Shown piece by piece: positions 16,637 to 25,713 of a stretch of 64,000 bases of DNA; the first letter of the stretch is position 1; each line of letters begins with the position of its first letter. A model generated the notes under the pieces. It worked only from the letters and a program-made list of their open reading frames with translations. It had not been told where the DNA came from and ran no database searches. The position numbers and the translations under genes were made by a program. The stretch lies in contig NZ_BMUF01000016.1 of the NCBI RefSeq assembly GCF_014650055.1, forward strand, positions 1 to 64,000, given 5' to 3'. Source of the DNA: Streptomyces malachitofuscus. GTDB taxonomy: Bacteria > Actinomycetota > Actinomycetes > Streptomycetales > Streptomycetaceae.

Positions 16637-17352
16637 GAGGTTCGGGCGTGATCGACACCGGGTGGTTTGCTGTTTTGCCTGGTCAGGGCGTTGGGGTGCG
16701 GTGGTCTCGGGTGGTCTTGAAGAGGCTCGGGGAGCGGGTCGGCTCCCAGGTGGCTCCCAGCGGGGCATCAGCCAACGGCCGCCGAGTCCGTCTGACCCGC
16801 CGTATCAGCTCACACGAATCCTTGGCGCCATGGCACTCGACCAGCGGGCTCAGATCACCATCGTGGGCGCCGCTCTGGCCGGCTCACAAAGCTGCCATGG
16901 TCGCTCGGCCGCGCCGATCGGCCACAGGGCATCCGGGCCGGCGGGATCCGCAAGACCACACCACTCGGTGGGACCTCGCTGTCGTCATGAGCCGCGGCAA
17001 AGAAGCCCTGTTCCCGCGAAAACCGCCTACCACAATTGTGCGACCAACGGGTGTGGAACCAAGGGATTTTGAGAGGGTGTCACCCCTGCTGCTAGCGTTT
17101 TTCGGGCAGTCACATCAGCGGACTCAAGCTCCTCACCTTCGCCATGTTGGCGGTGGGCGGCAACGCCGGCAGTCGAAGCCGGTACGTCTCGGAAGTGCGG
17201 TCGAGCGTGCTGATGCCGTCTCGGACACATCGGGTCTTGCCCGGGCGAGCTGAGGGGGAGAACGGGAAACAGCGTGACCGATCTCCTTGGACGACCACGG
17301 CGTCCAGGTGCGTGCCTGGATGGACCCCGGGACGAAGATCGGAGAACACCTG
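16637..17352. other. Gene-poor stretch with integrase-end scar
   Basis: 16637-16765 resembles 20237-20360: both continue TGAGG, then about 100 bases later TCGGCTCCCA and GGCTCCCAG. Read on the minus strand, such sequence is typical of the last codons of tRNA-targeting integrases. No integrase catalytic motif is left. The remainder to 17352 has no gene I can support. Confidence 0.5.
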
Positions 17353-19371
17353 ATGGAGCCATCATCCGGCGCGGGCGAGACCGTACTGCCCCGCCCTGTC
17401 GAAGCGCTGCCCCTGCCTGCATTGGCGACCGCAGCACGGAAGCTTGCCGACAAACTCATCGAGCACTTCACCATGGGCGAGCCCGCCGCATTGGCCCTCG
17501 CGCAGGCTGTCGTCGACCCCTCTGCTGCCCGCCGAGCGGCAGAGTCCCCAGAGCGGCTGCGGGTGCCCGGCGGCGTGATCCTCGCCATCCGGGCTGACGT
17601 ATGGGCGCGGTATATCATCCCAGACCCGCGAAACCCGCGGATCGGTCCGTCGCGCCGGCACCCGGCCTCGAACCTGATCGGCACTGGCGAGAGCACGCGC
17701 TTCCGTCCGTTGGCCGAGCCCATCGCGGCGTCAGGGAGTCGCCCGGAACTCGTGCAGAGGCTCGCGAACCAGGAACACCTAGCGTGGGCGGCACAACTGT
17801 CCAAAGAGTACGTGCTTGACCACAACGATTGGCGCGAGTCCCTCCGTCACCAGGGAGTGATGACAGAGGTGTGGCTGGCCGCGACGGCTTTTCAGCACGA
17901 GGACAGCACACCCGGGGTAACGGTTCCGGTCACGGTCGAGGGGTCGAGCCGAGTGACGTGCGCCCACGACCTGCTCGACCTCAGGTCCGCCGACGTTCCG
18001 TACCTCCGGGACACGGCGAAGCTGCGTTCCCACATCCGCAAGCTCAACGCGGCGATCACGACCGCAGGCGACCCGGCACAGGTTGACCCCGAGGTGGCGG
18101 TCACCGTGCGTTGCGAACGGCTTCCGGCGCTTCTGCTGGTCGGTTTCGAGCCGCATGACGGCACCACCGCTGACTTCGGAGTCGCGGTGAAGTCGTTGGT
18201 CGCACTTCGGCACGTCGACTCCCCGAAGCCGTGGGGTGAAGCCGCAGAGAACGAGGCCCTTGCCGACGCCGTGGTGGACGAGATCGAACGGCGGAAACTG
18301 ATCACTTCTGCCAAGGCCGACTGGCTACGCGGTGCCCTGACCCCCGACCAGGCGATGGCGGCCGGATTTAACGACGACCCGTCCGTCCGGGCGGCGGCAA
18401 TTGTCCGGCTCTTCGCCGAGCGTAATCAGACGATCCACGCTGCTGTGCGGGTCGCCATCACCGGACAGAGCACCCGCAAGAACATCACCACCAAGCTGCT
18501 ACTCGACGTAGCTTCCTCTCTGGTCATGCGCTCGGTTTCGGAAGAGGACTCCCGCAGGCGGGAACGGATGCGGAAGTACCTGAAGTCGGCCTTCCCGGGT
18601 GAGCTGGCCAAGGACTGGGAGGCCACTTTCCGTGGGACGGAGGAGCTGGCCCAAGCCGCACTTGAGGAGGTGACAAAGGGGGAGCCAGGCGCGGCGACCC
18701 GGGAACTCGCGGCCCGCAGCGCCTATCCCCTGGTGATCAACGGCCAGCTCACGGGTGACCGTGGCTCAAGCAACAACGATCAACCCGATCGGCGGCACCC
18801 AGGCGAGGTCATCGACCGTATGCGCAGTACCCAGCACGGTGTGCACCAGCTGAAGCAGACGCTCCTCGACTCTGCGGCGGGGCGCAGGACCCGCAAGGTG
18901 GACGAGACAGGACGGGTCACTCAGAACGACGACGGCCGCGACATCCTCGTCACCGACGCGGACCTCCGCCGAACCTTCCCACCCGCCGGCGAAGGTCCAT
19001 CACCCACACCGGCTCCTCGGAACGCGGCTGAGATTCTCGGGAATGCCCTGCATGACCTGGCCACTTCGATCCAGGCGGTCGAGGGTGCGGTCAAGGTCGT
19101 GGAGGCGGTCAGGTCCGACGATGGGACCCGTGCTATCGATTCGCTGGGCGCCGACCGAGCCGACTGTGAGGCGTGGCGGAACGTCCTGCAGGACGTCCTA
19201 TTCAAGCTGCCTGTCTGGCAACAGCGGAGTGTCCAGCGACACGGGATTATCGCCGAGGACCCGTACGACCTCGATGCGGACCGTGACGACGAGGAAGCCG
19301 AGGAATCGGACGACGAGTTCGACGGTCAGTCGACCGATGAAGATTCGCCGCCTCAGGACGAGGTCGTTTGA
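17353..19371 (+). CDS. Unrecognised 672-residue protein with acidic tail
   Basis: I do not recognise this family. ATG at 17353 is chosen because GGAGA lies at good spacing; a TTG at 17287 would add 22 residues. The protein is soluble, mixed helical, with no P-loop, zinc site or signal peptide visible. A middle region (about 280-430) is Ala/Arg-rich. The last 40 residues are strongly acidic (DADRDDEEAEESDDEFDG), a feature seen in some DNA mimics and DNA-binding partners. Together with the WhiB-HTH gene it fills the cassette between two tRNA-Pro-like scars, so it is probably mobile cargo or an element-specific factor. Confidence 0.7.
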   Translation: MEPSSGAGETVLPRPVEALPLPALATAARKLADKLIEHFTMGEPAALALAQAVVDPSAARRAAESPERLRVPGGVILAIRADVWARYIIPDPRNPRIGPSRRHPASNLIGTGESTRFRPLAEPIAASGSRPELVQRLANQEHLAWAAQLSKEYVLDHNDWRESLRHQGVMTEVWLAATAFQHEDSTPGVTVPVTVEGSSRVTCAHDLLDLRSADVPYLRDTAKLRSHIRKLNAAITTAGDPAQVDPEVAVTVRCERLPALLLVGFEPHDGTTADFGVAVKSLVALRHVDSPKPWGEAAENEALADAVVDEIERRKLITSAKADWLRGALTPDQAMAAGFNDDPSVRAAAIVRLFAERNQTIHAAVRVAITGQSTRKNITTKLLLDVASSLVMRSVSEEDSRRRERMRKYLKSAFPGELAKDWEATFRGTEELAQAALEEVTKGEPGAATRELAARSAYPLVINGQLTGDRGSSNNDQPDRRHPGEVIDRMRSTQHGVHQLKQTLLDSAAGRRTRKVDETGRVTQNDDGRDILVTDADLRRTFPPAGEGPSPTPAPRNAAEILGNALHDLATSIQAVEGAVKVVEAVRSDDGTRAIDSLGADRADCEAWRNVLQDVLFKLPVWQQRSVQRHGIIAEDPYDLDADRDDEEAEESDDEFDGQSTDEDSPPQDEVV

Positions 19372-19666
19372 ATCGCTCGCCCCCGGAGTTCTCCGGATAG
19401 GCATAGAAACCCGGCCGCGCGCCGGGAGCCGCGACGCGGATGAACGGTGAGGCCCACCCACCCGACCAGGGCGAGGGCGGCAACGCCGGCTTTCCGGGCT
19501 TTTGCTTGGGAAGCCGGTACACCTCGGGGCCGAAACCGCAATCCGCTGCCGCTTGCCGTCACACCGGGCGTGACCCCGGAAGACATCAAGTGGGTGCGCC
19601 GGGCAGTTCCGAGCTCACCCTGGCTATTCACTGTGGACCGGACATGGCCACGAGCTGGAGCACTCG
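19372..19666. other. Intergenic region sharing a repeat with 17155
   Basis: No gene. GGGCGGCAACGCCGGC at 19475-19490 also occurs at 17155-17170, and in both places GAAGCCGGTAC follows within 10-25 bases. The pair flanks the 672-residue gene and could be a shared promoter element or trace of duplication. Confidence 0.5.
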
Positions 19667-20101
19667 ATGGACAGCCTGCAATTCCTCGTCGGCCGCGAAC
19701 AGGAGCTTCGCGATCTGATCCAGTCGTCTCAGCACCGGGACTCAGTCCGTGCGGCTTGCAGGGGCGTGGACGTGAGTCTCTACCATCCCGAGGACGGGGA
19801 GCGGCCCGCCGAGGGTCCCTTGGCCGTATGCGTCGGCTGCGGGGGCCGCTTGGAGTGCCTAGCCCTGGCGCTGCGGGCGGAGGACCCGGAAGCCCGTCAC
19901 GGTTGGTACGGCGGCCTCGGCCTGGCAGAACGCGACCGTATCGCGGCAATGTTCCGGCTTGCCAAGAGTGCAACGCCCCTGCCGGACCGAGCTCTCACGG
20001 CCATCCGTCTGGGCCGAGACGGATGGCGGATCAACGACATTGCGCAAGTGCTTGGTTGCTCCAGGCGAACCGTTCAGCGCTACCTCGGTTCCGTGCGCTG
20101 A
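19667..20101 (+). CDS. WhiB-like Fe-S domain fused to a helix-turn-helix
   Basis: 144 residues. The middle follows the WhiB pattern: AACRGVDVSLYHP, then CVGCGGRLECLALAL, then GWYGGLGLAERDRI (four Cys ligands and the G-W-x-G-G-L turn). This predicts a 4Fe-4S cluster. The last 45 residues form a separate homeodomain-type HTH, DGWRINDIAQVLGCSRRTVQ. Chromosomal WhiB proteins lack such an HTH and act through sigma factor, so this one may bind DNA directly. ATG follows GGAGCACTCG. It sits at the end of the tRNA-scar cassette and may regulate it. Confidence 0.75.
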   Translation: MDSLQFLVGREQELRDLIQSSQHRDSVRAACRGVDVSLYHPEDGERPAEGPLAVCVGCGGRLECLALALRAEDPEARHGWYGGLGLAERDRIAAMFRLAKSATPLPDRALTAIRLGRDGWRINDIAQVLGCSRRTVQRYLGSVR

Positions 20102-20194
20102 CACGAAGGTGGCACTGCCGTATGCGCATGGGGTGCTCACCGGTCTGCCGAGACCGACCCAGAGAAGACACCGCGTCCACGTCGAACCTCACAG

Positions 20195-20236
20195 TTGGGT
20201 TGGCGGGAATTGAACCCACGACCCTTGCGCCCTGAA
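20195..20236 (-). other. Second, diverged tRNA 3'-half-like attachment scar
   Basis: Minus-strand sequence GTCGTGGGTTCAATTCCCGCC keeps the T arm of the scar at 16595. The anticodon arm (TTCAGGGCGCAAG) and acceptor strand (CAACCCAAC) differ. No 5' half adjoins. The following bases match those after the first scar. It probably marks the junction between two tandemly integrated elements. Confidence 0.6.
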
Positions 20237-20399
20237 TGAGGATCGGGCGATGAGCTTGCCTGGCTCGATGCTGTTTCCCTGTTCAGGGGGATGGTACCGA
20301 CTGGTTTCGCGCGGCCTAGAAGAGGGCCCGAGAGCGAGTCGGCTCCCAGAATGGCTCCCAGGGTGGGGCACCGACGAAACGCGGGGCACGCGTGACGTG

Positions 20400-20585
20400 T
20401 CCTTGGGCCAGTTCATGCTCCAGCACTGCGAGCACGTCCATGCGCCTACGCTGTACCGACCTGACGCTGACCTGCAGGTCGTGAGCGATAACCGTGCCCT
20501 CCTCGCCCTGCCTGAATCGCTCGGCCGCCTTCAAGCGCAACTTAGTCCTCGCTGCCCACTGGCCTACCCGCCGCCACCCATAAAC
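20400..20585 (-). pseudogene. Fragment of IS630-type transposase N-terminus
   Basis: The minus-strand frame reads WAARTKLRLKAAERFRQGEE then VIAHDLQVSVRSVQRRR. This matches the helix-turn-helix start of IS630-family transposases (RLRAAERFxxG...VAxxLRVSVRSVQRWR). No DDE catalytic region remains. The fragment lies between the tRNA-like scar and the 3' end of the big helicase gene. The whole 20102-20640 gap otherwise holds only the scar and integrase-end sequence. Confidence 0.6.
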
Positions 20586-20640
20586 CTGATGCTTCCGGGG
20601 AGGCCAGCGTGGGCGGTCCACCCGGAAGCAGTTGACTCCG

Positions 20641-23600
20641 TCAGGCTTCGGCGGCCAGGTGCGCCAGAACCTCCTGCGCGCACTGTTCGGCGTTGCGGAC
20701 GATCTGACCGCCCCAGAAAGACAGGACAGTCCAGCCCTGGGTGCGCATGGAGTCGCGCTTGGCCTTGTCGGATGCCTGGCGTTCGGTGGTGTGGTGGTGC
20801 TTCCAGCCGTCGCAGAAGACGGCGACCTTCTGTTCCGGCCAGGCGAAGTCGGCGATGGTGACCGGGCGGGGCGTGCCGTCGGTGGATCCGCGGTCACCCC
20901 ACGAGTGCTGTGCCACGCCGCGGGGGACTCCGATCGTCATCAGGGCAATGGCGAGTCGTCGTTCGATGGCGGAGCGGGGACGGCCGTGGAAGGCGTCAGC
21001 GTAGCTGGGTACCCGGTGTCCGTCGACGTCTGGCGCGTTGATGAAGCGGCGCAGGAAGTCGGCAGCGATGCGGCGGTCGAGCAGGTCTTCTTCGAGCTGG
21101 TTTCCGTAGGAGCGCAGGCAGGCATAGCAGGAGCGCTCGCAGGAGCAGTCGTCGAGGACCGGGACGAGGGCAGCGGCGACTTCGCCGAAGCGGGCGGCGA
21201 GCTGGCGAAGGTAGCCGGCGCCGCCGGGGACCTCTTCGTACAAGACGGCGAGGCGGAAGGTGGCGTCTTCGCTTTCCGGGTCGGGTCGGGGCCAGTCGAA
21301 GCCGGCCACTTCGTCGTCGCCGGCCTGCAGGATGACGCGGCAGCCCAGGTCCAGGGCGGCGCGGGTGCTGGCGAGGAATTCCTCGAGATTGTCCGGGCGG
21401 ATGTCCAGTGCTTCCAGGTCGGGGAGGACCTGCAGGCAGTCCACGCGCCGTTCGACCTGCAGGATGCTGGGAACGAGCTGGTGGTTGGTGCAGATCGTGT
21501 CGTGGAACTTCTGGCGGTCCCGCTGGGCGCGTGTGGGGGCAGGGCCGGGGATGGCGTCGAACCACAGTCCGCAGCTGCTGCACACGATGAACCGTTCGCT
21601 GTTGCTCTGGTTCCTGGCGATGCGTCCCCGGTTGAGGATGGTCAGCTCTGCGCCGCGCTCCCACTGCAGGACCAGTCCGTCGCGCTCGAACAGGTACGTC
21701 TCGGAGGTGTTGGGGGCGCCGAGGTGATGGGTGACCTCGAAGGGGGAACGGGAGCGGTGTTCTTCGTCGGCCGAGATCCGCTGGCGGCGTGAGGCGCGCA
21801 TGGCACGCATCGGGACACTGTGCTGAGGGGTCAGGTCGTCGCTGTCGCAGGACAGGCAGTGCGCGCTGGTGGAGTCGTTGACGGTGTCGCAGCGGTTGCA
21901 CAGGTTGATGGAGTCCAGCGCGCCGACGCCGTCGGAGTTGACGAGGTTGGCGCGGCGGAAGTCGACTTGGTCGACGAGCCACTTGTCGCCGCGGGCGTAG
22001 ACGAGCTGGCCGGGGGCGTAGTCCTTGAGCGCCTGGACGGAGTCCTGGGCGAGTTCAGCCGTCTCGCGCTGCAGGGAGAGGGTGGTGGTGTCGGTGGGGA
22101 AGGCGTAGGAGGGCAGGAATCCGACGTTGCTGAGATAGGAGAGCGTGTAGGCGCGGATGCGGTCACCGCTGCGCATGGCTTCCAGGCTGGCGCTGATGCT
22201 GCTGACAGCGCGGGAGGCTTCCTTGTTGCCCGGCTTGCTTGTCGCCTGGGTCCATTCCTCGAGCAGGCTCTTTTGCCGGAGGCGGTAAGACTCGACGGCC
22301 TCGTCGAGGTCGGTGATCCAGTTGTCGACCACCGCGCGGGCCCAGTCTTCGGTGAGCCAGGGAAGGTCGTCCTGAGCCAGGCCGAAGCGGAAGGCCGCGT
22401 GGATCTGGGCCGAGATGCGATCCCGTCCGTCGGTGAGGGCGATCTTGACCTCGCCGATTCCCTGCAGCTGTCCGGCTGCGTCTTCGGTGACCAGGCCGCG
22501 CATCCACTGGGGAAGGCTCTGGCCACAGAGTTCGAGGGCCATGGCACGGGCGTGGCGCTGCAGGACGCGCTGGTTGTCCAGCAGGAAGGCCGGCGGGCGG
22601 ATGGCACCGCGGATCATCTCCACGGGGCGGGCGTAGTAGTAGCTGTCGTGGGGCATGCCACCCGCAAAGGTCACGATCAGCGCGACCCGTTCCTCGCGGC
22701 GGCCGGCGCGGCCGGCGCGCTGGGCGTAATTGCTCGGGCGCGGCGGCACGTTGCGCAAGATGACGGCGAGGAGCTGGCCGAGGTCAACGCCCAGTTCCAA
22801 CGTCATCGTGCACACCAGCAGATTGAGGTCGCCGTCCTTGAACCGTTCCTCTATGTCTTCCCGATTCTCCAGTGGCACCTGGCCGGAGTGCTCCTCGGCC
22901 TTGACGACCAGGGGGGCGTCACTGGCGGCCAGCAGCCGCTCGTGGTCGTCGGGATCGCCCTGCCAGGACGCCATGGTGCCCTTGCAGTTGAAGGTGGCGC
23001 ATCTGTTCTGCGGTGAAGGGCCGGGCTGTACGGCGCGGCAAGCGCCGCACCGGTACATCGTCTCGGAGGCGGGCCGCACCTCCACGGCCTGGGGCGTGAC
23101 CTGACGCAGCTGAATGCGGGACCTGCCGGTGCCGACCTGGGTGCTGGTCAGAAGATTGTGCTCGGCCAGCAGGTCCACGGCTTTGCGCACGCCGCGCTCA
23201 CGGGCATCCGAGTTGGTCACCAGAGGGAACGCGGTCCTCACCAGGCGGGCGGCGGCGCCCCGGTGGCTCAAGGCCAAGGGGTTGGCTCCGGCCACCGTGA
23301 CGGTGGTCTCCCCGTAGCCGGTGACGGAATGACCCATGCCCATGGTGGCGCCGGCGTCGATGAGCTCGGCCTCAGTCTTCGCGTCCAGGCGCTTGTTAAG
23401 CAGATCGTGGCCGAGTCCGCCGCGCGTGCGGACCAGGTCGAGCATGCGCGCCAACAGCCACCGGGCCGCCGCCGTGCCCCCGCCGAGGGTGTCGGTGATC
23501 GGCTTGAGTGCATCGTCGCTGAGGGCCTCCAGGCCCGGGTAGCCGATCGTAATCAGACCCAGGCGTTCCAGGGTCGGGGGACGCCGCTCATCGCTGGCGA

Positions 23601-25575
23601 GCTCGCCCAGCAGGTCCCATTCACACACGCGCAGGGCACGCCGACGGGCGTCCTTGCCCGCCGGGTCGTCGTAGAGCCCGGATATCTGACCGCGCCGGAA
23701 GACGTCCTCGACGAGACTGTTGAAACTCGCGGGGGGATCCTGGGCACGCACACGGTCGGCGATGCTGTCCACGATGAGGTGACGCACCTGCACGGCGCGG
23801 GCGCGGTCGCGCAGATAGCCGGCCTGGAAGGCGGTGTCCTGCCGCGAGTCAGCGAAGATCAGAAGCCGGCGCAGCATCTCGTCATCGCTCTGTGCCGCCA
23901 GCCCGGTGTGCAGGCTGAACGCGGCGGCGGTGACGGCCGCTGCAGTGCGGGCGGTGAATTCCTGAACGGCGCCGTGCGACGATCGCTGGTAGCCGCAGAC
24001 CAGGCAGCGCGTCAGTGGACGGTCAGGCTCGGGGATCGCGACGGAAACCTCGCGGGTGGCGGTGCCGCAGCCCAGGCAGGTCGTACCGTTGGCGTCCTTG
24101 CCGCAACGCGTGCACCGGCGCGCCGGGTACCAGTTCCTGTTGCCCGTCCGTGGCACCTCCAGGGGGTCCTCGGCCGTCAGGCGGCGGGCGACATAGCGGA
24201 CGACCGGGCCGTGGGGTTCGTCTCGTTCCAGGTCGTAGTCTTGGCCGCAGCCCAGGCATACACCCAACGACATGGTGGCCTTCGCGCCGCAGTCCGTGTG
24301 ACTGCAGGTGGTCGCGCCATCCAGCAGGAGGTGCTCGGCCTCGCCAACGCAGCGTACGGGGGTGGGCAGGCTGCGCAGGAACAGGTGGACCTTGGCCTCC
24401 AGGACGGGCGGGCCCGCCGGGGTGTGGGTGTCGGCGCCCAGCAGCAGCCATCCGGCGACCTCGTCCTCCAAGGCATCCCGGTCGGCGCCAGCGCGCTGCG
24501 GAAGGACCGCCAGGGTGTCCACGAGTTCGTCGACGGTGCTGGGGTGTGCCAGGTGTGCGCGCAGCAAGTCCAGCACCGGGCTGGCCTGCGGATCACCGAG
24601 CACGGCCCGCAGGCGCTGAGTGTCCCCGCCGTCGGCCAAGGCGCGGCGCAGCAGATCGCGGTCGGGGGCTGGCCCGATCGCGCTGTGGTCCGGTTCCGGT
24701 TGAGGGATGGCCGTCTCTTCGACGATGGCGTTCACGTCGAACGGAGCGGCGAACAGGCTGCTGGCGAACTCCGCGGTGCGCTGCAGGTCCACGTCGTGGT
24801 CGCCCCCGGCGCTCACGGTCGCGGACAGCCCAACGCAGACCAGCCCGTCGACATCGACGTGGCCGCGCAGACGTCGCACCAAGCCAGCGATCTCGGTACC
24901 CAGCGCCCCCTGGTAGGTGTGGATCTCGTCCAAAATCAGATGGCGCAGCACGCCGTTGCGGAACAGCTCCCGATCATCCCGGCGGGTGAGGATGTACTCC
25001 AGCATGGAGTAGTTGGTCAGCAGGATGTCCGGCGGCGTCTCCTGCATCCGCATCCGCTCGTGCTGCGGAGTGGCCCCCGTGTATACGCCATAGGTCAGGC
25101 CGAGCTTCTCGCAGGCGGCCTTGACACGGTCCTCCTGGTCGTTAACCAGCGCATTCATCGGATAAAGGGCGATTGCCTTGACCCCGGGCCGGTGCCTGTT
25201 GTCGAAGGCATGCGCGATGACAGGGATCAGGAAGGACTCGGTCTTACCGGAGCCGGTACCTGTGGCCACCAGGGTGTTGAGGCCCTGGCGGATCCGAGTG
25301 ATCGCCGTGACCTGGTGCGTGAACAAACGTTCCACCCGAGGGAAGGCCCCGGTGACCTCCATCGGCAGGCCGACGTCGGCAGCGAGCTCGGTGAGCGTCG
25401 CGTCCAGCTGGTAGCGCGGCTGCACGGACAGGTAAGGGCCGTTCCACAGAAGCGATTCTTCATCCACCATCCGCTCCAGACGGGAGCGCAGGCTCTGATC
25501 GGCAATCGGGTAGGTGGTCCAGGTGAACCGCCGATAGTCCTCGCGCAACCGATCGGCCAGCTCCAGCGGGTTCAT
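20641..25575 (-). CDS. Large DEAD/DEAH helicase with DUF1998 region and C-terminal DUF559/Vsr-like nuclease
   Basis: 1644 residues. Walker A GTGSGKTE (106-113) and box II DEIH (216-219) begin an SF2 helicase of the YprA/MrfA and DISARM type. Helicase motif VI is YAQRAGRAGRREERV. Several zinc knuckles are interspersed (CTRC/CLGC, CGAC, CNRC/CLSC). A DUF1998/MZB-like cysteine cluster, CSCERSCYACLRSYGNQ, comes near 1490-1505. The last 130 residues (RLAIALMTIGVPRGVAQHSW, VTIADFAWPEQKVAVFCDGW, HHHTTERQASDKAKRD) have the DUF559/Vsr endonuclease pattern. ATG follows GGAGGAG. Last gene of a DISARM-like run, probably a DNA-translocating nuclease effector. Confidence 0.85.
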   Translation of the reverse strand: MNPLELADRLREDYRRFTWTTYPIADQSLRSRLERMVDEESLLWNGPYLSVQPRYQLDATLTELAADVGLPMEVTGAFPRVERLFTHQVTAITRIRQGLNTLVATGTGSGKTESFLIPVIAHAFDNRHRPGVKAIALYPMNALVNDQEDRVKAACEKLGLTYGVYTGATPQHERMRMQETPPDILLTNYSMLEYILTRRDDRELFRNGVLRHLILDEIHTYQGALGTEIAGLVRRLRGHVDVDGLVCVGLSATVSAGGDHDVDLQRTAEFASSLFAAPFDVNAIVEETAIPQPEPDHSAIGPAPDRDLLRRALADGGDTQRLRAVLGDPQASPVLDLLRAHLAHPSTVDELVDTLAVLPQRAGADRDALEDEVAGWLLLGADTHTPAGPPVLEAKVHLFLRSLPTPVRCVGEAEHLLLDGATTCSHTDCGAKATMSLGVCLGCGQDYDLERDEPHGPVVRYVARRLTAEDPLEVPRTGNRNWYPARRCTRCGKDANGTTCLGCGTATREVSVAIPEPDRPLTRCLVCGYQRSSHGAVQEFTARTAAAVTAAAFSLHTGLAAQSDDEMLRRLLIFADSRQDTAFQAGYLRDRARAVQVRHLIVDSIADRVRAQDPPASFNSLVEDVFRRGQISGLYDDPAGKDARRRALRVCEWDLLGELASDERRPPTLERLGLITIGYPGLEALSDDALKPITDTLGGGTAAARWLLARMLDLVRTRGGLGHDLLNKRLDAKTEAELIDAGATMGMGHSVTGYGETTVTVAGANPLALSHRGAAARLVRTAFPLVTNSDARERGVRKAVDLLAEHNLLTSTQVGTGRSRIQLRQVTPQAVEVRPASETMYRCGACRAVQPGPSPQNRCATFNCKGTMASWQGDPDDHERLLAASDAPLVVKAEEHSGQVPLENREDIEERFKDGDLNLLVCTMTLELGVDLGQLLAVILRNVPPRPSNYAQRAGRAGRREERVALIVTFAGGMPHDSYYYARPVEMIRGAIRPPAFLLDNQRVLQRHARAMALELCGQSLPQWMRGLVTEDAAGQLQGIGEVKIALTDGRDRISAQIHAAFRFGLAQDDLPWLTEDWARAVVDNWITDLDEAVESYRLRQKSLLEEWTQATSKPGNKEASRAVSSISASLEAMRSGDRIRAYTLSYLSNVGFLPSYAFPTDTTTLSLQRETAELAQDSVQALKDYAPGQLVYARGDKWLVDQVDFRRANLVNSDGVGALDSINLCNRCDTVNDSTSAHCLSCDSDDLTPQHSVPMRAMRASRRQRISADEEHRSRSPFEVTHHLGAPNTSETYLFERDGLVLQWERGAELTILNRGRIARNQSNSERFIVCSSCGLWFDAIPGPAPTRAQRDRQKFHDTICTNHQLVPSILQVERRVDCLQVLPDLEALDIRPDNLEEFLASTRAALDLGCRVILQAGDDEVAGFDWPRPDPESEDATFRLAVLYEEVPGGAGYLRQLAARFGEVAAALVPVLDDCSCERSCYACLRSYGNQLEEDLLDRRIAADFLRRFINAPDVDGHRVPSYADAFHGRPRSAIERRLAIALMTIGVPRGVAQHSWGDRGSTDGTPRPVTIADFAWPEQKVAVFCDGWKHHHTTERQASDKAKRDSMRTQGWTVLSFWGGQIVRNAEQCAQEVLAHLAAEA

Positions 25576-25713
25576 CCCGTGCTCCTCCTACGCCCGTTGT
25601 TGACCACTTGGGTGCGCACGTGGGCCTGTCGTTGTGCGTGGAGGCCCACGTAGCACTCGAACGTCGAGCGTAGTGGCGGGCACTGACAACAGCGCCTGCA
25701 TCGGCGGCGAAGA

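Noticed and set aside
23158..25653. 831-codon plus-strand frame over the helicase gene
   Set aside because: Antisense shadow of the helicase; Ala/Gly/Val-rich without a recognisable domain or ribosome site.
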